Of a DNA stretch of 64,000 bases, positions 49,796 to 58,504 are shown in pieces (positions within the stretch are counted from its first letter, which is position 1; every line of letters begins with the position of its first letter). The position numbers and the translations under genes were made by a program. This DNA is from an uncultured Bacteroidales bacterium (GTDB lineage: Bacteria > Bacteroidota > Bacteroidia > Bacteroidales > Paludibacteraceae), in NCBI GenBank assembly GCA_946404495.1, contig CAMJDT010000002.1, positions 25,753 to 89,752 on the forward strand, written 5' to 3'. The notes below the pieces were generated by a model. That model saw nothing but the letters and a program-made list of their open reading frames with translations. It ran no database searches and was not told the DNA's origin.

Positions 49796-51193
49796 TTAAA
49801 ATTCTGCTGATTTCGGCGTACGCGGGAAGGGGATGACGTCGCGTATGTTCTGCATACCCGTCACGAAGAGCATCAGACGCTCAAATCCCAATCCGAATCC
49901 GGCATGCGGAGCCGAACCGAAGCGACGCGTATCCAGGTACCACCACATATCCTTCATCGGGATATGGCGACGGTCAATCTCCTGATTGAGTTTATCGAGA
50001 TTCTCCTCACGCACACTACCGCCGATGATTTCACCTATCTGCGGGAAGAGTACGTCGGTACCTTGTACGGTCTTGCCGTCCTCGTTGAGTTTCATGTAGA
50101 AGGCCTTGATATCCTTCGGATAGTCGGTCATGATAACGGGTTTGCCGAAGTGTTCCTCTACGAGGAAACGCTCGTGCTCCGAAGCCAGATCGTCCCCCCA
50201 CGTGCAGGGGAACTCAAACTTATGACCGTTCTTAATAGCCTCCTGCAGGATATTGATACCCTCGGTATAAGTCAGGTGCACGAAGTCGGTATTGATAACG
50301 CCTTTGAGACGCTCGATGAGGCCTTTGTCCACAAACTGATTGAGGAACTCGAGGTCGTCCATGCAATTATCCAAAGCCCATTTTACGCAGAACTTAATGA
50401 AGTCCTCCTCCAGGGCCATCAACTCTTCCTTCTGAATAAATGCCACCTCGGGCTCGATCATCCAGAACTCCGCCAAGTGACGCGGCGTGTTACTGTTCTC
50501 GGCACGGAACGTCGGACCGAAGGTGTAGATCTTACCTAATGCCATCGCACCCAGTTCGCCTTCCAGTTGTCCGCTGACGGTCAGGGCTGCCATCTTGCCG
50601 AAGAAATCGTCGGAGTAGTCGATCTGTCCGTTCTCGTCTTTCTTGAGGTTATAGAGGTTCATGGTCGTCACTTGGAACATCTGACCGGCACCTTCGCAGT
50701 CGGAAGCAGTGATGAGCGGCGTGTGGAAGTAGAAGTAGCCGTGTTGGTGGAAATAAGTGTGGATAGCAATAGCCATATTATGGCGAATACGCAGTACGGC
50801 ACCAAAGGTATTGGTACGCGGACGCAGATGCGCAATCGTGCGCAGATATTCCATACTTAGACCTTTCTTCTGCAGAGGATACTGCTCGGGATCAGCCGTG
50901 CCGTATACTTCCAGTTCGGTAAGCTGGATCTCCACCGCTTGCCCGGAACCTTGCGAGGCTACCAGTATACCCGTTGCAGAGATACACGAACCTGTCGTTA
51001 CGGGTTTGAGTTGTTCTTCGCTGAACTTGGTGAGATCGGCAACGATCTGGATGTTCTTAATGGTGGAGCCGTCGTTGAGTGCAATGAAACTGATCTGTTT
51101 GTTGCCACGACGGCTGCGAACCCAGCCGCGTACGTTGATCGGCTCGTTCAGCCGTGTGCTCTTAAGAGCGTCTTTTACTTCTGTTCTTTCCAT
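49796..51193 (-). CDS. asnS: Asparaginyl-tRNA synthetase
   Basis: A 465-residue class II synthetase: an OB-fold anticodon-binding domain at the N-terminus ([24 protein letters not shown]), motif 2 ([19 protein letters not shown]) and motif 3 ([15 protein letters not shown]). The FRAE-NSNT segment and length are as in bacterial AsnRS. It charges tRNA-Asn in the cytoplasm. It lies between dnaB and the TonB receptor. Confidence 0.97.
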   Translation of the reverse strand: MERTEVKDALKSTRLNEPINVRGWVRSRRGNKQISFIALNDGSTIKNIQIVADLTKFSEEQLKPVTTGSCISATGILVASQGSGQAVEIQLTELEVYGTADPEQYPLQKKGLSMEYLRTIAHLRPRTNTFGAVLRIRHNMAIAIHTYFHQHGYFYFHTPLITASDCEGAGQMFQVTTMNLYNLKKDENGQIDYSDDFFGKMAALTVSGQLEGELGAMALGKIYTFGPTFRAENSNTPRHLAEFWMIEPEVAFIQKEELMALEEDFIKFCVKWALDNCMDDLEFLNQFVDKGLIERLKGVINTDFVHLTYTEGINILQEAIKNGHKFEFPCTWGDDLASEHERFLVEEHFGKPVIMTDYPKDIKAFYMKLNEDGKTVQGTDVLFPQIGEIIGGSVREENLDKLNQEIDRRHIPMKDMWWYLDTRRFGSAPHAGFGLGFERLMLFVTGMQNIRDVIPFPRTPKSAEF

Positions 51194-51224
51194 ATAGTAT
51201 TTATTCTCATTTATTCAATTTATT

Positions 51225-51257
51225 AAACCCTACAAAAACCCTACAAAAACCCTACAA
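51225..51257. repeat. 11-bp tandem repeat (aaaccctacaa x3)
   Basis: Three exact copies in the 91-bp gap between dnaB and asnS. The unit length differs from the 7-bp family. No promoter of the usual type is seen in this gap. Confidence 0.9.
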
Positions 51258-51284
51258 AAAGTCGCTAACAACCTGCTACCATTT

Positions 51285-52817
51285 TTAGAACGGTTTTTGT
51301 TCGTCGTTTTCGTCCAATCGAGCTCCGTCGGCATTGCCCAGACTGCTCTTTATCGTAATATCACCGGGCTCGGGTAGGGGATCATATACCTCATCGTAAG
51401 CATCATCCTCGTTTTGGAACTTGGCGAACTTGGAGCGGAAGCGCAGCCAGATCTCATCGGTAGCACCGTTACGATGCTTCGCCACGATGATTTGTCCCAG
51501 TCCGCGCAGATCCTTACCGCTCTTGTCATCACTATAGAGGTGGTAGTATTCGGGACGGTGGATAAAGCATACCATATCTGCATCTTGCTCGATGGCGCCG
51601 GATTCACGCAGGTCGCTCAATTGCGGTTTCTTGCCATCTATACCCGATCCGCCGCGTTGTTCTACGGAGCGGTTCAATTGGGATAGGGCAATGATCGGTA
51701 TATCCAACTCCTTGGCCAAGGCCTTCAGATTACGCGAGATGATGCTGACCTCCTGTTCACGGCTACCGAAGTTCATACCGTTGGCGTTCATGAGCTGAAG
51801 ATAGTCGATGATGATGAGTTCAACCTTCTTTTCGCGCACGAGTTTACGGGCCTTGCTTCGTAATTCGAATACGGACAATGCCGGGGTGTCGTCTACATAG
51901 ATAGGACAACCGTACAGGTCGTTGATCTTGTTCTCCAGACGAGCGCGTTCGTCGCGGGTAAATTTACCGGTCTTGATCTTATCGCCTTCTATCTCGCACA
52001 CATTCATGATCAGACGGTTCACCAACTGCACGTTACTCATCTCGAGCGAGAACATCGCTACGGGACGCTTGTAGTTGACCGCTATATTCTTAGCCATAGA
52101 GAGCACGAAGGCCGTTTTACCCATTGCTGGGCGTGCTGCGATGATGACGAGGTCAGACTTCTGCCAACCGTTGGTTATCTTATCTAGGTCGTGGAATCCG
52201 CTCGGAATACCCGATATATTACCTTCATTCTTGGCCGCATTACGCATCCGCTCGAAGGCTTCCGAGATGACCGGATCGATTTGGGTCACATCTCGTTTCT
52301 GGTTCTGCTGCGTGATTTGGAAGATGCTTGCTTCCGCTTCCTGCATCAGGTCGTCCACATCTTGCGTCTCGTCGTACGCTTGCTCCTCGATACGAGATGC
52401 CAACGCGATGAGATCGCGTGCAGTCGCTTTTTGCGCGATGATCTGCGCGTGGAAGTAGAGGTGCGCCGTGGAGGCTACCTTGAGCGACAGCTCGTTGAGG
52501 TAAGTAACACCGCCGGCTTTTTCCAACGTGCCGAGTTTCTTGAGACTCTCGGCTACCGTCAGCACATCGATTGGCAACTCTTGTGCTGCCAACGACTGAA
52601 TCGCCTCAAAGATGTATCTGTTTTGGTCTTTATAGAAAGTCGAAGGGCGCAACAGGTCTGCCACCATCGGAAAGGCATTCTGCTCAATCATCAGGGCTCC
52701 CAAGACGGATTCTTCCAGCTCGGGTGCCTGCGGGGGCAGCTTGCCAAAGTCGTTGGGTCCTACCTTGACGACCTCGGGCGCGCGTTTCGATTTGTTATTT
52801 ATTTTGGTATTGGGCAT
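51285..52817 (-). CDS. dnaB: Replicative DNA helicase DnaB
   Basis: A 510-residue DnaB. The N-terminal domain starts PPQAPELEESVLGALMIEQNA, and the RecA-like ATPase has Walker A ARPAMGKTA (229-237) and Walker B ELIIIDYLQLM. The ring-shaped helicase unwinds DNA at the replication fork. No intein is visible in the chain. The start overlaps the end of meaB by 23 bp, an unusual coupling. Confidence 0.98.
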   Translation of the reverse strand: MPNTKINNKSKRAPEVVKVGPNDFGKLPPQAPELEESVLGALMIEQNAFPMVADLLRPSTFYKDQNRYIFEAIQSLAAQELPIDVLTVAESLKKLGTLEKAGGVTYLNELSLKVASTAHLYFHAQIIAQKATARDLIALASRIEEQAYDETQDVDDLMQEAEASIFQITQQNQKRDVTQIDPVISEAFERMRNAAKNEGNISGIPSGFHDLDKITNGWQKSDLVIIAARPAMGKTAFVLSMAKNIAVNYKRPVAMFSLEMSNVQLVNRLIMNVCEIEGDKIKTGKFTRDERARLENKINDLYGCPIYVDDTPALSVFELRSKARKLVREKKVELIIIDYLQLMNANGMNFGSREQEVSIISRNLKALAKELDIPIIALSQLNRSVEQRGGSGIDGKKPQLSDLRESGAIEQDADMVCFIHRPEYYHLYSDDKSGKDLRGLGQIIVAKHRNGATDEIWLRFRSKFAKFQNEDDAYDEVYDPLPEPGDITIKSSLGNADGARLDENDEQKPF

Positions 52818-53889
52818 ATCGTTTCAATAGTTCTGCTGCAGCGATAAAACTGCTTATTTCGTTATTCAATACGCGTTGTTCGTATTGTTCAATCAGCGGC
52901 TCGAGGTCGGGACTCTGATAGAAACTGTTGAGCAGGCTCGAATTGATGGTCTCATACATCCAGTATTTGGCCTGTTGGGTACGCTTATGGTCGAAGTATC
53001 CGTTCGCGCGCGTGTACCTTATATATTCTTCTATCATGTTCCAGACATCCTGAATACCTGTCTTCTCCACCGAAGAACAGGTCTCTGCGTACGGCTTCCA
53101 GCCCGACTCGGTCGGGGGGAAGAGTGCTAACGCGTTTTTAAAGCTCACGCGTGCCGCTTGCGCGCGTTCCACGTTCTGTCCGTCGCATTTATTGATGGCA
53201 ATGCCATCACACATCTCCATTATTCCTCTCTTGATACCCTGCAATTCATCTCCCGTACCTGTCACTTGGAGCAGGAGGAAGAAATCCACCATCGAATGAG
53301 CGGCAGTCTCACTCTGACCGACACCCACCGTTTCCACCAACACGGTATCAAATCCGGCGGCTTCGCAAAGGACGATCGTCTCTCTCGTCTTGCGGGCTAC
53401 ACCGCCGAGCGAACCTGCCGACGGAGAAGGGCGTATAAACGCGTTATTCTCCACCGACAGTTCGTTCATTCGTGTCTTATCACCCAAGATGCTGCCTTTG
53501 CTCCGTTCCGAAGAGGGGTCAATCGCCAATACGGCCAATTGCTTTCCTTGATGACAGAGCTCCGTTCCCAAGGCCTCAATAAACGTGGACTTACCCGCAC
53601 CGGGTACGCCTGTGATGCCGACGCGAATGGAGTTGCCTGCATGCGGCAAGCAGAGCTCTATCACTTTCTGGGCAATCAGTTGGTCAGAGGGTAGGTTACT
53701 CTCTACCAATGTCACAGCTTGTCCTAATATGGTGCGGTCGCCATTAAGGATACCCTCTACGTAATCCTCCGCCGTCAGTACACGTTTCTTACGACGGAAC
53801 GTGGCATACGGATTCACTTGCGGCAGATTGGCCACACCTTCGTTTACTGTCAGGCCTTTGTATTCGGCACTATTCTCGGGATGTTCCAT
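52795..53889 (-). CDS. meaB: Methylmalonyl-CoA mutase-associated GTPase MeaB
   Basis: A 364-residue G3E-family GTPase. Walker A GVPGAGKST lies at 94-102, with DPSSERSKGSILGDKTRM and VETVGVGQSE following and a NKCD base-specificity motif. It protects and loads cobalamin in methylmalonyl-CoA mutase. The mutase genes are not in the window. It lies 3 bp after the DUF1573 gene. Confidence 0.95.
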   Translation of the reverse strand: MEHPENSAEYKGLTVNEGVANLPQVNPYATFRRKKRVLTAEDYVEGILNGDRTILGQAVTLVESNLPSDQLIAQKVIELCLPHAGNSIRVGITGVPGAGKSTFIEALGTELCHQGKQLAVLAIDPSSERSKGSILGDKTRMNELSVENNAFIRPSPSAGSLGGVARKTRETIVLCEAAGFDTVLVETVGVGQSETAAHSMVDFFLLLQVTGTGDELQGIKRGIMEMCDGIAINKCDGQNVERAQAARVSFKNALALFPPTESGWKPYAETCSSVEKTGIQDVWNMIEEYIRYTRANGYFDHKRTQQAKYWMYETINSSLLNSFYQSPDLEPLIEQYEQRVLNNEISSFIAAAELLKRYAQYQNK

Positions 53890-53892
53890 AGT

Positions 53893-54978
53893 TTACTCAA
53901 CGGTAAAGAGTACAGTCACTTTGCGAATCGGGTTCTTGGGATCATTGGTGATGATCGTTAACTCACGCTTGTATTGAGCGGGCTTGAGGCCGGCTGTGCT
54001 TACCAACATCTTGATCACACCCTTCTTGCCCGACTTGATAGCCTTGCAGGGAGTCAGTTGAATCTTGTCGAAGTTGCTGACGGCGCGGCGAACGATGAGC
54101 GGGTTGGTACCGATGTTTTGGAGTACGATGTCGTGCTTTACAGCCTTACCTGCAGGAATCGTACCCAGGTCGATGAGTGCTTCGGGCAACTCGGAGATAG
54201 GAGCCTTCTTGAGTTGGTCCTCGGTCAGTGCCGAGAAGTCCTCCTGGAGGTCACCCTTGATGACAATCTGATAGGTCTCGGTCAGTTCCTTCTTACCGTC
54301 TACGATCATCCAAATTTTGGTCTCAAAGGGACCAAACAATGCCTGCGTTGATTTCTCATCCAGCAGAATCTGCAGTTGACCGGTCTGATTGGGCTCCAAG
54401 GTCTCCATCGAGAGGTTGAAGAGGAAGATGTCCGAACCCTGTCCGGCATAGAGGCCTACCGTTACGGGGGCAGTGGTCTTGTTGGCATACTCCAGGCTGA
54501 CGGTCTTATTGACACCCTTCTTGATGGTGCCGAAATCAGCCACGTTGAGTTTCATGCTCAAATTACCCATTTTTACGGGATACATGTCAACAGGAGTGGC
54601 GGTCTTGGGAATAACCTCACCTTTGATGGTCAGTTTCTTGGTACCCTCTGTGGCGTTGGAGGTCACGGTAATGGTCTTGGTGAAACGACCGGGACGGCCG
54701 CTGGGATTATACGTTACAGTGATCTCACCGGTCTGACCGGGTTCGATCGGTTCGCGCGTCCACTTCGGCGTCGTGCAACCGCAACTGGCGCGTACGTTGC
54801 TCAGTACGAGCGCTTCCATGCCCTCGTTCTTGAAGGTAAACACGGTCGTGACACGGCCATCTGCCTCGTTGATCTTACCAAAGTCGTGTTCGACTTTCTC
54901 AAATGTAATTACCGGCTGTTGAGCCATCGCAGCTACCGCTATCATCAGCATCGCTGCCATCGAAAATAATTTCTTCAT
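53893..54978 (-). CDS. DUF1573 domain exported protein
   Basis: A 361-residue protein with a signal peptide (ending AAMAQ). Residues about 25-130 form a DUF1573 domain (FEKVEHDFGKINEADGRVTTVF, RASCGCTTPKWTREPIEPGQ, GEITVTYNPSGRPG), an Ig-like ASH-type fold; two or three related beta domains follow. Function is unknown; the family is common in Bacteroidota envelopes. The start is at 54978, after the in-frame ATG at 55014, because only the later one gives a standard signal peptide. Confidence 0.85.
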   Translation of the reverse strand: MKKLFSMAAMLMIAVAAMAQQPVITFEKVEHDFGKINEADGRVTTVFTFKNEGMEALVLSNVRASCGCTTPKWTREPIEPGQTGEITVTYNPSGRPGRFTKTITVTSNATEGTKKLTIKGEVIPKTATPVDMYPVKMGNLSMKLNVADFGTIKKGVNKTVSLEYANKTTAPVTVGLYAGQGSDIFLFNLSMETLEPNQTGQLQILLDEKSTQALFGPFETKIWMIVDGKKELTETYQIVIKGDLQEDFSALTEDQLKKAPISELPEALIDLGTIPAGKAVKHDIVLQNIGTNPLIVRRAVSNFDKIQLTPCKAIKSGKKGVIKMLVSTAGLKPAQYKRELTIITNDPKNPIRKVTVLFTVE

Positions 54979-55015
54979 AGAATGAATCTTTATGTTTTTT
55001 GTTAATGTTTTCAAA

Positions 55016-55043
55016 TTTTAAATCTTAAATCTTAAATTTTAAA
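55016..55043. repeat. 7-bp tandem repeat (tcttaaa/ttttaaa x4)
   Basis: Four 7-bp units between the RelA/SpoT gene and the DUF1573 gene, related to the cttaaat array at 3381. Confidence 0.88.
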
Positions 55044-55046
55044 TCA

Positions 55047-56915
55047 CTATGTGATTTTCTTCCAAATCTTCTTCAGCGTCCCTTCTTTCTTCTCCGGTTC
55101 TGCTTTCTTAGCTACCAGACAATCTACATTGGTGATTTCGGGAACCTTGCGAAGAGTACTGCAGATATTCTCGCATTGCAATTCGTCGTAGACGAGCACC
55201 TGAATCTTACAATTGAACTGATCGTCCTCCGCTGCCGTCACGTGCATGTCTCGGATGTTGAGATTGAGATGGTCGCTGATGATACCCAATATCTTAACGA
55301 TGATACCGACCTTATCAATACCGTGCAACTCAAAGGTAGCAGGGTAGGCGACGATGTTCTGCTGTTCTCCGTCTTCCTCCAGACTCTTCAGGTACCGTTT
55401 GATCGCCGTCTGCGCTTTAGCCGTAGTGACGATACCGAGCCACTCGCGTTGCGGCTCCTGGGTCGAGGCCGTGAGGATCTCCACCTGGTCGGCACTCTGC
55501 AGTACATACGAGATTGGTACGGTCTTGTGGTTCACCTTGGCTCCGATACAATGTTCGCCCAAGTCGGAGTGAACCATATAGGCAAAGTCCAAGATGGTCG
55601 AGTTCTGCGGGAGGGTTTTTACCTCACCCTTCGGGGTGAAGACGAATACCTCGTGGGCAAAGAGATTCAGCTTGAAGTTATCCAGGAAGGCCATCGCATC
55701 CGTATCAGGGTGCTCTAACAGTTCCTTGATATCCAGCAACCACTTATCCAACTCGCTGGCCTCGTCTTGCTTGCCGGTTTTGTATTTCCAGTGAGCAGCC
55801 AGACCGTGCTCCGCAATCTCGTTCATGCGTTCGCTACGTATCTGCACCTCTACCCATTGACCTTTATGTCCCATTACTGTGACATGCAAAGCCTCGTAAC
55901 CATTGGCCTTCGGCGTCGAGATCCAGTCTCGGATACGCTCCGGGTGCGGACGGTAGATGTCGGTGATGGCAGTATAGATACCCCAACACTGATCTTTCTC
56001 CGACGATTGGTCATCCGGTTGGAACACAATACGTACCGCCATCAGGTCGTATATGTCGTCAAACGACACATGCTTGTCGTGCATCTTGCGCCAGATGGAA
56101 TAGACCGACTTGGTGCGGGCACTCGAGGTGAACTGATAGCCCAACTCATGCAGCTTCTCGCTGATCGGTTCGATAAAGGTCTGATAGTCCTCCATCTGGC
56201 TCTCTTTCAGCGCGGCCAATCGATTGGCGATCTCTTGATATTCCTCCGGGAAACCGTACTTGAAACTCAGATCCTCCAGTTCGCTCTTGACGCTGAATAG
56301 TCCCAATCGATGGGCCAAAGGTGCATAGATATATTGCGTCTCGCCGGCTATCTTATGCTGCTTCTCGACAGGCTGCGCCGAGAGGGTGCGCATGTTATGC
56401 AGACGGTCGGCCAACTTGATGAGCACGACGCGGATATCGGATGACATCGTCAGCAGCAACTTGCGGAAATTCTCGGCCTGCTTTTCGGCTTGGTTGCCGA
56501 ATACGCCGCCTGAGATCTTGGTCAGACCATCTACAATTAGGGCAATCCTTTCGTTGAAGTGATGCGCGATATCATCTACCGTATAGTCCGTATCTTCCAC
56601 CACATCGTGTAGCAAGGCCGCACAGATACTCGTGCTGCCCAAACCGATATCGCGTACGACGATGCGCGCGACAGCTAAGGGATGCATGATATACGGTTCG
56701 CCGCTCCGTCGCCTTACGCCCTTATGAGCCTGTTTGGCAAACAGATACGCTTTGGTAATGATATCCACCTTTTGGCGGTGAACCGTGTGCGCATAGTCGT
56801 AGAGCAAGTTTTGAAACTCTTGCTCGATGGCTTGTTCTTCGTCGTATGTAAAATCACTCTTACCCATATGTTGTAGCCTTTCTATAGCAGCCTTTTGTCT
56901 TTCACAGGAGGCCAT
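55047..56915 (-). CDS. Bifunctional (p)ppGpp synthetase/hydrolase RelA/SpoT
   Basis: A 622-residue stringent-response enzyme. The HD hydrolase domain is intact (GEPYIMHPLAVARIV; LLHDVVEDTD, His103-Asp104), the synthetase domain has SARTKSVYSIWRKMHDKH and DLMAVRIVF, and TGS (DFAYMVHSDLGEHCIGAKVN) and ACT domains follow. It should make and break (p)ppGpp. The start at 56915 is chosen because the region upstream to 57020 is open but contains the promoter; the predicted leader is about 14 nt. Confidence 0.95.
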   Translation of the reverse strand: MASCERQKAAIERLQHMGKSDFTYDEEQAIEQEFQNLLYDYAHTVHRQKVDIITKAYLFAKQAHKGVRRRSGEPYIMHPLAVARIVVRDIGLGSTSICAALLHDVVEDTDYTVDDIAHHFNERIALIVDGLTKISGGVFGNQAEKQAENFRKLLLTMSSDIRVVLIKLADRLHNMRTLSAQPVEKQHKIAGETQYIYAPLAHRLGLFSVKSELEDLSFKYGFPEEYQEIANRLAALKESQMEDYQTFIEPISEKLHELGYQFTSSARTKSVYSIWRKMHDKHVSFDDIYDLMAVRIVFQPDDQSSEKDQCWGIYTAITDIYRPHPERIRDWISTPKANGYEALHVTVMGHKGQWVEVQIRSERMNEIAEHGLAAHWKYKTGKQDEASELDKWLLDIKELLEHPDTDAMAFLDNFKLNLFAHEVFVFTPKGEVKTLPQNSTILDFAYMVHSDLGEHCIGAKVNHKTVPISYVLQSADQVEILTASTQEPQREWLGIVTTAKAQTAIKRYLKSLEEDGEQQNIVAYPATFELHGIDKVGIIVKILGIISDHLNLNIRDMHVTAAEDDQFNCKIQVLVYDELQCENICSTLRKVPEITNVDCLVAKKAEPEKKEGTLKKIWKKIT

Positions 56916-56933
56916 TATACCACAATTAGCCCG

Positions 56934-56965
56934 CAAAATTACAAAAAATAATCGAATTATGCAAA
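56934..56965 (-). promoter_or_regulatory. Promoter of the RelA/SpoT-led gene run
   Basis: Minus strand TTTG (56965-56962, TTTGCATAATTCG), 20 bp, TAATTTTG (56941-56934). The next nine genes on this strand follow with short gaps and no visible terminator. Confidence 0.8.
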
Positions 56966-57011
56966 TAATTCGTAAAAAAAAGTACTTTTCTCCATAATAG
57001 GTGCATTTTTT

Positions 57012-57043
57012 TTTGTTCATATCAATTTTTTTTCGTACCTTTG
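57012..57043 (+). promoter_or_regulatory. Promoter of the CAP-domain gene
   Basis: TTTG at 57012-57015, 20 bp, TACCTTTG at 57036-57043. The -33 extension is weaker (TTTGTTCATATC). Confidence 0.78.
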
Positions 57044-57062
57044 CAGCCTCTTAGTATGCACT

Positions 57063-58376
57063 ATGCATTGGATGAATCAAAATTTGTTACGAAATATGAA
57101 ATGTAAGTCGTGTCTGTTGTTGCTCCTGATGGCGATTATTACCCTGCCTGTTAAGGCGGATGCTCCCACGCAGAATGAGATCGAACTCTATAAACTGATC
57201 ATGGCCTACCGTGCCGAGCACGGCCTGCCGGCTATTCCGATGTCGGTGTCGCTGACGGCGGTAGCGCAGACGCATGCGCGGGATGTCTTTATGTACTACT
57301 TCGAGATTCCCGAGGGCTGCAACCTGCATAGCTGGTCTGCGCACGGTCGTTGGCAGAAATGTGACTACTATCCCGATCACCGCAATGCAGCCGGTATGTG
57401 GTCCAAGCCGAAGGAACTGACCATCTACCCCGGCTACGGCTATGAGATATCCAATGCTTTCACGCCGCCTACCTCGGGCGTTTGTACGCCGGAAGGTTCG
57501 CTGGAGAGCTGGAAAAACAGTCCCGGACACAATGCCGTCATCATCAATCAGGATATCTGGACAGACTACCACTGGAATGCAATCGGTATTGGTATGTATA
57601 TGGGTTCGGCTTGCGTGTGGTTTGGTCAGGAGGTGGATCCGGCAGGCAATTACGACATTCCGCTTGCCGTCGCGGCTGCAATAGCTGTTTCGACGCCTCA
57701 GCAGACCGTTCGTACGCTGGATCAGACGCCTATTCAGCTGCCTACGCAGACGCCTTCGGTGCGTCCCGAACCCGAACCCGTGACGGAGCCGACGCCCGAA
57801 CCTGCCTATACGCCCGAACCCTCTCGCCGCAGAACGGCTACGCGTACCGAGGAGACCGAAACCAAGACGCGCCTTATCGACCGCTATTTCGACTACTCGG
57901 GGCGCCACGCCTTATATATATTGAATGTAGGCTATACCTACTCATGCGCCAACGGCTACCATCTGGTCAATGCCGCTTTGTGCGATTTCCGTACTACAAT
58001 AGTCGGTTTCTCGATCCTGAACGCCGAAATAGCCGTCAGTCCCTTTACCAAGCGTTTTGCCTACAAACCTCAGGTTCGTTTCTATATTCCGGCTACTAAA
58101 TTTCTGTCCGTGGTGCCTTACGGAGGAGTAGAAATAGATATGTCGTATGTGGGTACGTATTTTAGCGAAAAGTATCAATACGATTTTGCTACTCAGTTCT
58201 ATGTAAATGCCATCGGAGGAGCGGCGCTTAACCTCTCGATTTTACCTAATGTGCCACTTGAAGTAAAGTTCGAATATCGTCATCCTATCAAGTGTGTTGA
58301 CTCCAATCCGCCTGCTCCAAAAGGATTCTATATCAGTGCTCAATTGTACTTTGCATTACTCTATCGTAGGAAGTAA
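57063..58376 (+). CDS. CAP (SCP/PR-1) domain protein with Pro/Glu linker and C-terminal barrel-like domain
   Basis: A 437-residue exported protein in three parts. After a signal peptide (MKCKSCLLLLLMAIITLPVKA) comes a CAP domain (about 35-205) with ELYKLIMAYRAEHGLPAI, THARDVF, LHSWSAH, SLESWKNSPGHNAVI and CVWFGQEV. A linker rich in Pro, Glu and Thr follows (about 215-265), then about 150 residues of beta-strand character ending YFALLYRRK, which look like a small outer-membrane barrel or surface beta domain. Bacterial CAP proteins have few known activities. The start is 57063 or, with a cleaner signal peptide, 57096. Confidence 0.78.
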   Translation: MHWMNQNLLRNMKCKSCLLLLLMAIITLPVKADAPTQNEIELYKLIMAYRAEHGLPAIPMSVSLTAVAQTHARDVFMYYFEIPEGCNLHSWSAHGRWQKCDYYPDHRNAAGMWSKPKELTIYPGYGYEISNAFTPPTSGVCTPEGSLESWKNSPGHNAVIINQDIWTDYHWNAIGIGMYMGSACVWFGQEVDPAGNYDIPLAVAAAIAVSTPQQTVRTLDQTPIQLPTQTPSVRPEPEPVTEPTPEPAYTPEPSRRRTATRTEETETKTRLIDRYFDYSGRHALYILNVGYTYSCANGYHLVNAALCDFRTTIVGFSILNAEIAVSPFTKRFAYKPQVRFYIPATKFLSVVPYGGVEIDMSYVGTYFSEKYQYDFATQFYVNAIGGAALNLSILPNVPLEVKFEYRHPIKCVDSNPPAPKGFYISAQLYFALLYRRK

Positions 58377-58403
58377 ATTTGAGTACCGAATCAGGCAAAA
58401 TTG

Positions 58404-58440
58404 TACCCTTCTGTCTTTCGGGCGGAAGGGTATATTTTTT
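58404..58440 (+). terminator. Rho-independent terminator of the CAP-domain gene
   Basis: A 12-bp stem with two G-T pairs (TACCCTTC at 58404-58411 with GAAGGGTA at 58425-58432, extended inward) and a 5-nt loop is followed by TATTTTTT. Confidence 0.85.
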
Positions 58441-58468
58441 GGAGGATATATTTTTTTCTATGAAAAAA

Positions 58469-58500
58469 TTTGCGTATGTCAAAAAAAAGTTGTAATTTTG
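58469..58500 (+). promoter_or_regulatory. Promoter of yihY (predicted leaderless)
   Basis: TTTG at 58469-58472 (TTTGCGTATGTCA), 20 bp, TAATTTTG at 58493-58500. The ATG at 58505 starts five bases after the -7 element, as in the transposase gene. Confidence 0.78.
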
Positions 58501-58504
58501 CGGC

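Noticed and set aside
51194..51284. Promoter for asnS in the gap after dnaB
   Set aside because: The gap holds an 11-bp repeat and AT-rich bases but no TTTG/TAnnTTTG pair at the right spacing.
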